Assembly (NCBI GenBank): GCA_964550935.1
Contig: CAZKBB010000001.1
Location: 65,176 to 129,175 of the forward strand
DNA: 64,000 nucleotides
Source of the DNA: JBCBSP01 sp964550935
Lineage (GTDB): Bacteria; Pseudomonadota; Alphaproteobacteria; Caulobacterales; Maricaulaceae
Reading direction: 5' to 3'
Shown here: positions 49,687 to 57,010 of the stretch, in pieces
Position numbering within the stretch: the first letter of the stretch is position 1
Layout of the letters: each line of letters begins with the position of its first letter
Notes under the pieces: model-generated
Told to the model about the DNA's origin: nothing
Databases searched by the model: none
Seen by the model: only the letters and a program-made list of their open reading frames with translations
Translations under genes and position numbers: made by a program

Positions 49687-52284
49687 ATGCCGATCCGAAC
49701 CCTCTCCAAGATCGCCGCAGCCGCCGGCGCCGCCTGCGCGCTCGCCGCCCCGGCGCTCGCAGAGCCGATCAGCCGCTTCCACGTGCCGGGCGTGCGCTAC
49801 GATTCAAGCGTGACCAAGCCCGAAGAGGCGTTCGGTTATGAGCTGGGCGAGCGTCCGGTGCGCTACGGCGACATGGTCGCCTATCTGCGCGATCTCGCCG
49901 AGGACAGCGACCGCATCGCGGTCGAGACCCTCGGCTACACCCACGAGCGCCGCCCGATCCTGCAATTCGTCGTGACCTCGCCTGAGAACCACGCCGATCT
50001 GGACGGCCTGCGCGCGGCGCACCTGCAGCGCCGCCTCGGCGAGGCCGCGCCGGACGCGGCGCCGGCCGTGGTCTGGATCAATTTCGGCGTCCATGGGGCG
50101 GAATCCTCCTCCATGGATGCGGCGATCCCGTTCCTCCACCACTTCGCCGCCGGCCAGGGCGACGCGGTCGACGCCATGCTCGACGAGACCATCGTCGTCG
50201 CGGCGGTGGTGCTGAACCCGGATGGTCATGCGCGCCGCATCGACCATGTGGAGACGTTCGGCTCCTACACAGACGTCACCGACCCGTTTCACGAAATCCA
50301 TCAGCTCTGGATCGAGGCGCGCACGAACCACTACTGGTTCGACCTGAACCGTCAGTGGCTGCCCGCCACACAGCCGGAAGCCCAGGCCTGGGTCTCCGCC
50401 TGGCAGTCCTGGAAGCCCCATGTCTCACTGGACTATCACGAGATGGGCTCGGACTCGCCGTACTACTTCCACCCCGGCGAGTCGAACCGGCTGAACCCTC
50501 TGATCCCGGAGCGTTCGCGCGAGCTCGCGCTCGCCATTTCCGAGCGGCTTTCGGCCTGGATGGACTCCGAAGCGCTCCTCTACGCCACTGAGGAGGTGTT
50601 CGATAACTTCTACGTCGGCAAGGGCTCGACCTATCCCCAGGTCAACGGCTCCATCGGCATCCTGTTCGAGGCCGGCGCCGCGCGCGGCGGGAGCATCGAG
50701 AGCGAGCGCGGCCTCGTGGAGCACGCCGACAATATCGACAAGCACTTCAACACCGCGCTCGCCTCGATCCGCGGCGCGATCGAACTGAAGGATGATCTCG
50801 TCGCCTATCAGCGCGAATTCTTCGCCGAAGCCGAGCAGGAAGGCGCGTCTGATCGCCGGCGCGCCTTCGTTTTCAGCGCCGGAGACGACGCCTCGCGCGC
50901 GGCGCGCTTCGTGGAGCTTCTGCGCCGCCACGACGTGGACGTCTACGAGACCGCCCGCGACGTCACCGCCGACGGCACGACGTTCCAGGCCGGTCAAAGC
51001 TATGTCGTGCCGCTGGCCCAGGATCAGTTCCGCATGATCCGTGCGATGTTCGACCGCTTCACCGAGTTCGACGAGACCATCTTCTACGACGTCTCCGGCT
51101 GGACCTTGCCGCTCGTGTTCGACCTGGATTACGCCGCGCTGGGCGCCGGCGGGTTTTCCTCGAACCTTCTCGGCGATCTCGCCGAGGGCGAAGCGCCGGC
51201 CGGCGCCGCGCCGCGCCAGGCCGAGTACGGCTACGTCTTCGACTGGGCCGACAGCCAGGCGCCGCGCGCGCTCGCGCACATCCTGCAGGAGGATCTGCTT
51301 GCGCGCGCCGCCACCGAGCCGTTCTCGGTCGAGACCGATGACGGGGTCGTGGCCATGGGCCGCGGGGCGGTGTTCGTGCCGCTTGAGGGCCAGGAGGAGA
51401 GCCCGGCCCGCGTGCACGCGATCGTGCGCGCGGCGGCCGAGGACGCCGGCGTGACGATCCACGCGGTCGATTCCGGGCGCACGCCCGAGGCCGGCCGGGA
51501 TCTCGGCGCCTGGACGGTGTTCGAGGCGCTCCAGGAACCCAAGGTGCTGCTGCCGTTCGACGGCGGCTTCTCGCGCTATGATGCGGGCGAGGTCTGGTGG
51601 ACGCTCGACGCTCGCATGGGCCTGCCGGTGACGATGCAGCAGCCTGAAGACCTCTCGCGCATCGACACCTCGCAATACACCCACATGGTGCTCGTGGGCG
51701 GGCGCATCCCGTTCGACGAGGATCAGGCCGAGGCGATCAAGGAGTGGGTGAGCGAGGGCGGCGTCCTGATCGCCCATACAGAGGCGGCCGACTGGGCGCA
51801 GACCCACATCCTCGGACGCGAAGCCGAGGATGAGGACGCCGGCGGCGAGGGCGACCCGACCGCGCGGCCGCGCTATGACTTTGAGGAGCTGCGCCTTCGC
51901 GACGCTGAACACGTGATCGGCGGGGCGTTGTTCGCCGGCGATCTCGATCCGACCCATCCGCTGGGTTTCGGCTTCCTCGATCGCGACATCACGCTGCACC
52001 GCAACGCGACCTTCACACTCGTCGCGCCTGAGGAGGATCCGTTCAGCGAGGTCGTGCGCTACGCTGATGAGCCGCTCTTGAGCGGCTATGCGTCCGATCG
52101 ACGCCTCGGCGAGATCGCTGGCACGCCGGCGGTCCTGGCCCAGGAGCATGGCCGCGGCGCGGTGATCCTGATGGCGGACAACCCCGTCTTCCGCGGCATG
52201 TACGCCGGGACAGAGCGGCTTTTGACCAATGCGATCTTCTTTGGCGGTTTCGTGGACAGCCCGCGCGGGCCCTACCAGGACTAA
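49687..52284 (+). CDS. secreted M14 family zinc carboxypeptidase with C-terminal GATase1-like domain
   Basis: An 865-residue protein with a signal peptide (MPIRTLSKIAAAAGAACALA ending APALA). The M14 metal site is HGAE in NFGVHGAESSSMDAAIPF, with a later His. The family pattern LDYHEMGSDSPYYFHPGES is clear, and the catalytic Glu may be in ILFEAGAARGGSIES. The C-terminal third (YTHMVLVGGRIPFDEDQAEA; WVSEGGVLIAHTEAADWA) resembles a class I glutamine-amidotransferase-like domain without an obvious catalytic triad. It would digest peptides outside the cytoplasm. The start at 49687 follows GGGAG by ten bases. Confidence 0.88.
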   Translation: MPIRTLSKIAAAAGAACALAAPALAEPISRFHVPGVRYDSSVTKPEEAFGYELGERPVRYGDMVAYLRDLAEDSDRIAVETLGYTHERRPILQFVVTSPENHADLDGLRAAHLQRRLGEAAPDAAPAVVWINFGVHGAESSSMDAAIPFLHHFAAGQGDAVDAMLDETIVVAAVVLNPDGHARRIDHVETFGSYTDVTDPFHEIHQLWIEARTNHYWFDLNRQWLPATQPEAQAWVSAWQSWKPHVSLDYHEMGSDSPYYFHPGESNRLNPLIPERSRELALAISERLSAWMDSEALLYATEEVFDNFYVGKGSTYPQVNGSIGILFEAGAARGGSIESERGLVEHADNIDKHFNTALASIRGAIELKDDLVAYQREFFAEAEQEGASDRRRAFVFSAGDDASRAARFVELLRRHDVDVYETARDVTADGTTFQAGQSYVVPLAQDQFRMIRAMFDRFTEFDETIFYDVSGWTLPLVFDLDYAALGAGGFSSNLLGDLAEGEAPAGAAPRQAEYGYVFDWADSQAPRALAHILQEDLLARAATEPFSVETDDGVVAMGRGAVFVPLEGQEESPARVHAIVRAAAEDAGVTIHAVDSGRTPEAGRDLGAWTVFEALQEPKVLLPFDGGFSRYDAGEVWWTLDARMGLPVTMQQPEDLSRIDTSQYTHMVLVGGRIPFDEDQAEAIKEWVSEGGVLIAHTEAADWAQTHILGREAEDEDAGGEGDPTARPRYDFEELRLRDAEHVIGGALFAGDLDPTHPLGFGFLDRDITLHRNATFTLVAPEEDPFSEVVRYADEPLLSGYASDRRLGEIAGTPAVLAQEHGRGAVILMADNPVFRGMYAGTERLLTNAIFFGGFVDSPRGPYQD

Positions 52285-52293
52285 TCGCGAAGC

Positions 52294-52337
52294 GAGCCCG
52301 GTTCACGACGGCTCACACCGGAACGTGAGCCGGGCTC
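52294..52337. repeat. long inverted repeat after the M14 gene
   Basis: GAGCCCGGTTCACG (52294-52307) and CGTGAGCCGGGCTC (52324-52337) pair at 13 of 14 positions around a 16-base loop, nine bases after the stop. There is no T-run. It may be a factor-dependent terminator or a dispersed repeat. Confidence 0.55.
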
Positions 52338-52440
52338 ACCGCATCGCCATTGGCTGTTGAAGCCGGGACCCGTCATCCCTTGCGCCCGCATACAGGGTTA
52401 ACGCCGCGCCGCAGCGGCGCCGCAGGGAAGGGTCGCGACC

Positions 52441-52959
52441 ATGCAGTCGCTCGTTCAGCTAATTCCGGTCGAGATCGTCGCCGCGATGGAGGCCGCTGCG
52501 TCGGCGTATGCGCCGATCGCGCTGGGCCTCGACGCGCCCGGAGATCTCCTGGGCCTGTGCGTCCGCTTCGTCGTGGGCTTCATGTTCTTCTGGGCCGGCG
52601 CGACGAAGCTGTTCCGCTCCGACCGGCGGGCGCTGATGCTCGAAACGCTGCGCGACGCAGGCATCCCGCTGGCGCGCTTCAACGCCTGGTTCGTCTCTGT
52701 GAACGAGATGGTGTTCGGGCTGATGTTTCTGCTCGGCGCGCTGACGCTGCTCTCCGGCGCGGTGCTCGGCGTCATCACGGCGGTCGCCTTCCTGACCGTC
52801 GGGCGCAACCACGTGGAGTGGGGCGGGCCGCTGTTTACGCTTTCGGGCCTGCTCTACAACAACGAGATCATGATCCTGGTCTTCATCGCGCTGGTGGCGC
52901 TCTACGGGCCGGGCGCGGCGAGTCTGGACGCGCTGATCTGGCCCGGCGTGTACGGGTGA
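52441..52959 (+). CDS. DoxX family membrane protein
   Basis: A 172-residue protein with four membrane helices. The DoxX signature LGLCVRFVVGFMFFWAGATK is followed by LETLRDAGIPLARFNAWFVS, MVFGLMFLLGALTLLSGAVL, and GGPLFTLSGLLYNNEIMILV. A 35-residue N-terminal extension (MQSLVQLIPVEIVAAMEAAA) precedes the first helix. DoxX proteins are a diverse membrane family linked to redox or metabolite handling; no specific role can be given. It converges on the crotonase gene, 4 bp apart. Confidence 0.85.
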   Translation: MQSLVQLIPVEIVAAMEAAASAYAPIALGLDAPGDLLGLCVRFVVGFMFFWAGATKLFRSDRRALMLETLRDAGIPLARFNAWFVSVNEMVFGLMFLLGALTLLSGAVLGVITAVAFLTVGRNHVEWGGPLFTLSGLLYNNEIMILVFIALVALYGPGAASLDALIWPGVYG

Positions 52960-52963
52960 TCGC

Positions 52964-53728
52964 TCAGAACCTGCCGTGCCGGCCTTCACCGCCGGAAAAG
53001 CGCGCCGCGCCCTCGACCGTCTCGCCGGAGCGCAGCGTCTCAAGGCCGCGGCGCGTTTCGTTCGCGAGCGCCTCGTCTTCGCTGAGCGACCACTGCTCGA
53101 GCACGCTCGCGCGATCGTTGCGCAGGCAAATCTGGGGGAATTTCGCGATCTCGCGCGCGAGCGCGATGGCGGTCTCGAGGGCCTCGCCCGCGGCGCACGT
53201 GCGGTTGGCGAGCCCGATCTGAAGCGCCTCGGCGGCGTCCACCGCCCTGCCGGTCAGAATCATGTCCATCGCGCGCGACTGGCCGACCAGGCGCGGCAGG
53301 CGGAAAGTCCCGCCGTCCACCAGCGGCACGCCGAAGCGTCGGCAATAGACGCCGAACACGGCCGTGTACGAGGCGACGCGCAGATCGCACCACAGCGCAA
53401 GCTCCAGCCCGCCGGCGACCGCATGGCCTTCGACCGCGGCGATCACGGGCTTGGACAGGCGAAGGCGGCTCGGACCCATCGGTCCGTCGCCGTCAACTTT
53501 GACCTGGTTCGCGGCCTGCCCGGACGCGAGCGCCTTCAAGTCCGCGCCGGCGCAGAACTCTCCGCCTGCGCCAGTCAGCACCGCGATGGAAAGGCGCTCA
53601 TCGGCGTCGAACTTGCGAAACGCCTCGGCCAGCGCCTCGGCGGTCGGGCCGTCGACGGCGTTGCGACGCTCAGGTCGCTCGATCGTCACCACGGCGATCG
53701 GACCGTTTGTTTCGTATCTGACGCTCAT
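52964..53728 (-). CDS. crotonase/enoyl-CoA hydratase family protein
   Basis: A 254-residue crotonase. The oxyanion-hole segments are GAGGEFCAGADLKAL and AVEGHAVAGGLELALWCDLR. FGVYCRRFGVPLVDGGTFRL places Cys where one catalytic Glu of classical hydratase stands and keeps an Asp in DGGT, like a widespread subfamily annotated only as crotonase. So hydratase activity is not certain; isomerase or hydrolase is possible. The ATG at 53728 (MSVRYET) has GGAG eight bases upstream and is preferred over a TTG at 53749. It is 52 bp downstream of a hydrolase gene on the same strand. Confidence 0.88.
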   Translation of the reverse strand: MSVRYETNGPIAVVTIERPERRNAVDGPTAEALAEAFRKFDADERLSIAVLTGAGGEFCAGADLKALASGQAANQVKVDGDGPMGPSRLRLSKPVIAAVEGHAVAGGLELALWCDLRVASYTAVFGVYCRRFGVPLVDGGTFRLPRLVGQSRAMDMILTGRAVDAAEALQIGLANRTCAAGEALETAIALAREIAKFPQICLRNDRASVLEQWSLSEDEALANETRRGLETLRSGETVEGAARFSGGEGRHGRF

Positions 53729-53780
53729 GGGGCGCTCCGCAGGGCTCAAGACGCGATGCGAGCGCGAAACGGATTTGCGA

Positions 53781-54647
53781 TCAAGCGCGCGCGAGCATGC
53801 GGTCGGCGAGCCAGCGCGCGACCGCTTCGGGCTGCTCCATGGGCAGAAGGTGGCCCGCCTCCGGCCAGGTCTCCATGAAGGCGACCTTGAGGCGCGTGCT
53901 TTCCGGCCGGAACACGGTCGAGCGGAGCCCCGCCTTCAGGACATGGACGTGCGAGCCGGCCGCATCGAGCGCGCGCCACATCGCGTGTTGCTGCTCGCCG
54001 AAATTCGCCGCCTCCCACGCTGGCGTACAGGCCAGACGCCACGCCTCACCGCGCTGCACCAGCCCGTCCCGAAGGTAATCCTCCACGACGCCCGACGCCC
54101 ATCGCGCAAAAGTCGGTTTCTCGCGATAGCGGCGCAGGGCGGCGTCCCGGCTGTCAAAGCCGTCAAACCGCGTCAGCGCACCCTTGTAGAGCGGGTTGCG
54201 CGCCCTGACGGCCGGATGAAGCGGCGTACGCGCCAGGGCGTAGATGATGCGCGGAAGCAGAACCGGCTCGATCGCCAGAATGCGATGATCGGATCCGCGC
54301 GCCGCGGCGGCCAGGATCAGGCTCGCCGCCCCCATGGAGTGGCCGGCCAGGGTCAGCGGTACGTCGTCCAGCTGGTCCATGAGGTGGGACAGATCACGCG
54401 CATACACGTCCCAGCCCCTGTGGTGCTCAGGGTCGGCGGGCAGGGTGGTCGACCCATGGCCGCGCAAGTCCACCGCGACGATCTCGGCGCCGGTCAGGGC
54501 GTTCAGCGCTGAAAGCATGCGCTGGTAGGTGAAGGCGTTGAAGCCGTTCGCATGGGCGAACAGGAGCCGCCTCGCGCCATCGCCCGGCCAAACCCAGGCG
54601 GCCGCCGCCCCGTCGGGCGTCTTGAAGGTCCGGCTTTCGAGTTTCAT
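53781..54647 (-). CDS. alpha/beta hydrolase
   Basis: A 288-residue hydrolase. LLFAHANGFNAFTYQRML (oxyanion HANGFN), VDLRGHGSTTLPAD, nucleophile elbow LTLAGHSMGAASLILAAA and the catalytic His in PEAGHLLPMEQPEAV are all intact. The acid lies after HVLKAGLRSTVFRPE. HANGFN-type members hydrolyse esters or lactones; substrate unknown. The ATG at 54647 (MKLESRTF) is chosen over a GTG at 54680 because of an AAAGAG tract upstream. It may be in one transcript with the crotonase gene. Confidence 0.88.
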   Translation of the reverse strand: MKLESRTFKTPDGAAAAWVWPGDGARRLLFAHANGFNAFTYQRMLSALNALTGAEIVAVDLRGHGSTTLPADPEHHRGWDVYARDLSHLMDQLDDVPLTLAGHSMGAASLILAAAARGSDHRILAIEPVLLPRIIYALARTPLHPAVRARNPLYKGALTRFDGFDSRDAALRRYREKPTFARWASGVVEDYLRDGLVQRGEAWRLACTPAWEAANFGEQQHAMWRALDAAGSHVHVLKAGLRSTVFRPESTRLKVAFMETWPEAGHLLPMEQPEAVARWLADRMLARA

Positions 54648-54747
54648 CGATTGATCGCTCTTTTGAAGCCGGTCGATCACCGGAACGTCATGTGGCCCGC
54701 AGGCGTAAGCGAGCTAACCTCTGTTGCACTCAATGCGGAGGAGCGCC

Positions 54748-55518
54748 ATGCGTTTCCTTATAATCTTGATCTTTTCAGTAACCCTGTCCGGCGCCGCCGG
54801 GGCGCAAGCCCCCTCACAGGCGCTGCATGCGCCGTGGGACAGGCTTCTCGACGCCCATGTCGAACCGGGCCCAGAGGGCGTGAATCGGGTCGATTACGCC
54901 GCCTGGCGCGCCGATGCGGCGGACCGCAATGCGCTTGAGGCTTACATCGAAACGCTTGAAGCGCAGCGTGTTTCGGATTTCGGCGAAGACGCGGCCTTCG
55001 CCTACTGGGCCAACCTCTATAACGCCGTGACCGTGCGCCTGATCCTTGATGAGGCGCCGGAGCGGTCCATCCGCCAGATTCGCCCGCACCTGTTTGCGAT
55101 CGGCCCCTGGGGCGTGGAACGCGTGACGGTCGAGGGCGAGGCGCTCTCGCTCGACGATATCGAGCACGAGATCATGCGCGAACGATTCGAGGCGGCGATG
55201 GTGCACTACGCCGTCAACTGCGCGTCGATCGGGTGCCCGAACCTCAAACGCACCGCTTGGCGCGCCGAAGGCCTGCAAGCCGCGCTCGACGCTGCGGCGC
55301 GGGCCTACATCAACCACCCAAGAGGCGTCACCGTCACCGGCGACGGCCTGGTCGTGTCGCGCATTTACAAGTGGTTCCGCGAGGATTTCGGCGGCTCGCA
55401 GGCGGGCGTGATCGACCATCTTCTGGACTACGCCGAGCCGGGGCTCGCCGAGGAGATCAGGGCGAATCCGCACATCGACGGACATGCTTACGACTGGTCG
55501 CTCAACCGGCCCGATTAG
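54748..55518 (+). CDS. DUF547 family secreted protein
   Basis: A 256-residue protein with a signal peptide (MRFLIILIFSVTLSGAAGAQA). The DUF547 core includes NRVDYAAWRADAADRNALEA, FAYWANLYNAVTVRLILDE, FEAAMVHYAVNCASIGCPNL and VSRIYKWFREDFGGSQAGVI. These include the conserved Asn-Cys-Ala-S-x-x-C-P segment that resembles a cysteine-peptidase-like site. The ATG at 54748 follows GGAGGAG. The family's biochemical role is undefined. mltF begins 32 bp downstream. Confidence 0.88.
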   Translation: MRFLIILIFSVTLSGAAGAQAPSQALHAPWDRLLDAHVEPGPEGVNRVDYAAWRADAADRNALEAYIETLEAQRVSDFGEDAAFAYWANLYNAVTVRLILDEAPERSIRQIRPHLFAIGPWGVERVTVEGEALSLDDIEHEIMRERFEAAMVHYAVNCASIGCPNLKRTAWRAEGLQAALDAAARAYINHPRGVTVTGDGLVVSRIYKWFREDFGGSQAGVIDHLLDYAEPGLAEEIRANPHIDGHAYDWSLNRPD

Positions 55519-55550
55519 ATTTCGCCGCCCGAGTGCGCTATGTTTGGAAT

Positions 55551-56930
55551 ATGATATTTTTGAGCAAAACACGTCTGCGCGCCGCCATTTCCTCCGCGGC
55601 CGCACTGGTCGCCCTGTCTGCGTGTAGCGGAGAGCCGCCCAAGCCGGCCGAGCCGCGCACGCTGGACATGATCCGCGAAAGCGGCGAGCTGATCGTGCTG
55701 ACGCTCGATGGTCCGACGACCTACGAGCGCGCCCGGGGCGACGTGGCCGGCTACGAAGTCGACCTCGCCCGTGCGGTCGCGGCCGATCTCGGCGTGTCGG
55801 CGCGGTTCGAGGAGATGAGCGATGTGTCCTCGCTGCTCGAAGCGATGAAGGAGGGGCGCGGCGATGTGGCTGCGGCGGGCATCACCCGCACGCCTTCGCG
55901 CGCTGAAAATCATGAATTCGGCCCCGCCTACAAGACGGTCCGTCAGCAGCTGGTCTGCCGTATGGGCGCGGATATTCCCCGTCAGGTGCAGGACATGGCC
56001 GGTATGACCATCGAAGTGGTCGCCGGATCGAGCTACGCCGAAACGCTCGATGTACTCGACGATGTGGTCGAGGGCTTGGAGTGGACCGAGCGCGAGGCGG
56101 CCAGCGCGCTGCCTCTTTTACGCAAGGTCCAGAACGAGCGCATCGACTGCACCGTCTCCGACTCCAACCTGGTCGCGGTCGCGCGTCGGCGCTTCCCCGA
56201 ACTCGTCACCGCCTTCAACCTGACCGAGGACCAGGCGCTGGCCTGGACGCTGGCGCCGGGCGCTGACGGGGTGGAGGCCTACCTGACCACCTGGTTCGAC
56301 CGCGCCCACCGGTCCGGCTTTCTGCAGGAGCTGGACGAGCGTTATTACGGCCGCTTCCAGGACTTCGATTATGTCGAGGTTGCAAGTTTTATTCGCCGCG
56401 CCCGCGAGCGCCTTCCGCGCTATCGCGACACCTTCGAGCGCGCCGCCGTGGAGCACGGCTTCACCTGGACGCTGCTCGCGGCCCAAGCCTATCAGGAGAG
56501 CCACTGGGAGCCCGACGCGAAAAGCCCGACGGGCGTGCGCGGTCTGATGATGTTGACGCGCTCCACCGCGCAGCGGGTCGGCGTCGACGACCGGCTTGAC
56601 CCCACAGAAAGCATTCGCGGCGGCGCGGCCTATTTGGCCGATCTTTATGCGCGCATTCCGGGCGCCGTGACCGGCGAGGACCGTCTCTGGTTCGCGCTCG
56701 CAGCCTACAATGTCGGCATGGGTCACATCTATGACGCGCGCGCGATCGCCGAGCGGCGCGGCATGGACAAGAACTCCTGGGATGATCTGCGCGAGAACCT
56801 GCCGCTGCTGACCCAGGAGGAATGGTACGCAACGACCCGCCACGGCTACGCGCGCGGCTATGAGCCGGTGCAGTATGTCGACCGGATCCGTGATTATCAG
56901 GCGATCCTCGAGGGCTTGCAGCGGATCTAG
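55551..56930 (+). CDS. mltF: membrane-bound lytic murein transglycosylase F
   Basis: A 459-residue MltF. The signal MIFLSKTRLRAAISSAAALV ends in a lipobox at Cys25 (LSAC). The N-terminal half is a periplasmic SBP_bac_3 domain (SGELIVLTLDGPTTYERARG; EVDLARAVAADLGV), and the C-terminal half is a Slt domain with catalytic Glu316 in AAQAYQESHWEPDAKSPTGV, GLMMLT and AAYNVGMGHIYDA. It cleaves peptidoglycan glycan strands to 1,6-anhydro ends. The ATG at 55551 (not the longer frame) is at the signal sequence. It probably shares a promoter with the DUF547 gene. Confidence 0.95.
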   Translation: MIFLSKTRLRAAISSAAALVALSACSGEPPKPAEPRTLDMIRESGELIVLTLDGPTTYERARGDVAGYEVDLARAVAADLGVSARFEEMSDVSSLLEAMKEGRGDVAAAGITRTPSRAENHEFGPAYKTVRQQLVCRMGADIPRQVQDMAGMTIEVVAGSSYAETLDVLDDVVEGLEWTEREAASALPLLRKVQNERIDCTVSDSNLVAVARRRFPELVTAFNLTEDQALAWTLAPGADGVEAYLTTWFDRAHRSGFLQELDERYYGRFQDFDYVEVASFIRRARERLPRYRDTFERAAVEHGFTWTLLAAQAYQESHWEPDAKSPTGVRGLMMLTRSTAQRVGVDDRLDPTESIRGGAAYLADLYARIPGAVTGEDRLWFALAAYNVGMGHIYDARAIAERRGMDKNSWDDLRENLPLLTQEEWYATTRHGYARGYEPVQYVDRIRDYQAILEGLQRI

Positions 56931-56951
56931 GCGGCCAAAGCCGCTCTGACG

Positions 56952-56986
56952 CGAAACGGGCGGGCCGTGATCGGCCCGCCCGTTCG
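56952..56986. terminator. strong hairpin between convergent mltF and the TAP-type hydrolase gene
   Basis: AACGGGCGGGCCG (56955-56967) and CGGCCCGCCCGTT (56972-56984) form a perfect 13-bp stem with a four-base loop, and two more pairs form if A54 is bulged. A short TTT follows at 56989-56991. It sits 22 bp after the mltF stop and 25 bp from the hydrolase stop, so it can serve both. Confidence 0.7.
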
Positions 56987-57010
56987 CATTTCAGCGCTAA
57001 GGCCTTCGCC

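Noticed and set aside
50425..52149. A 574-residue minus-strand open frame within the M14 gene
   Set aside because: It is a shadow of the M14 coding strand, with His/Arg/Gly-rich composition and no family pattern.
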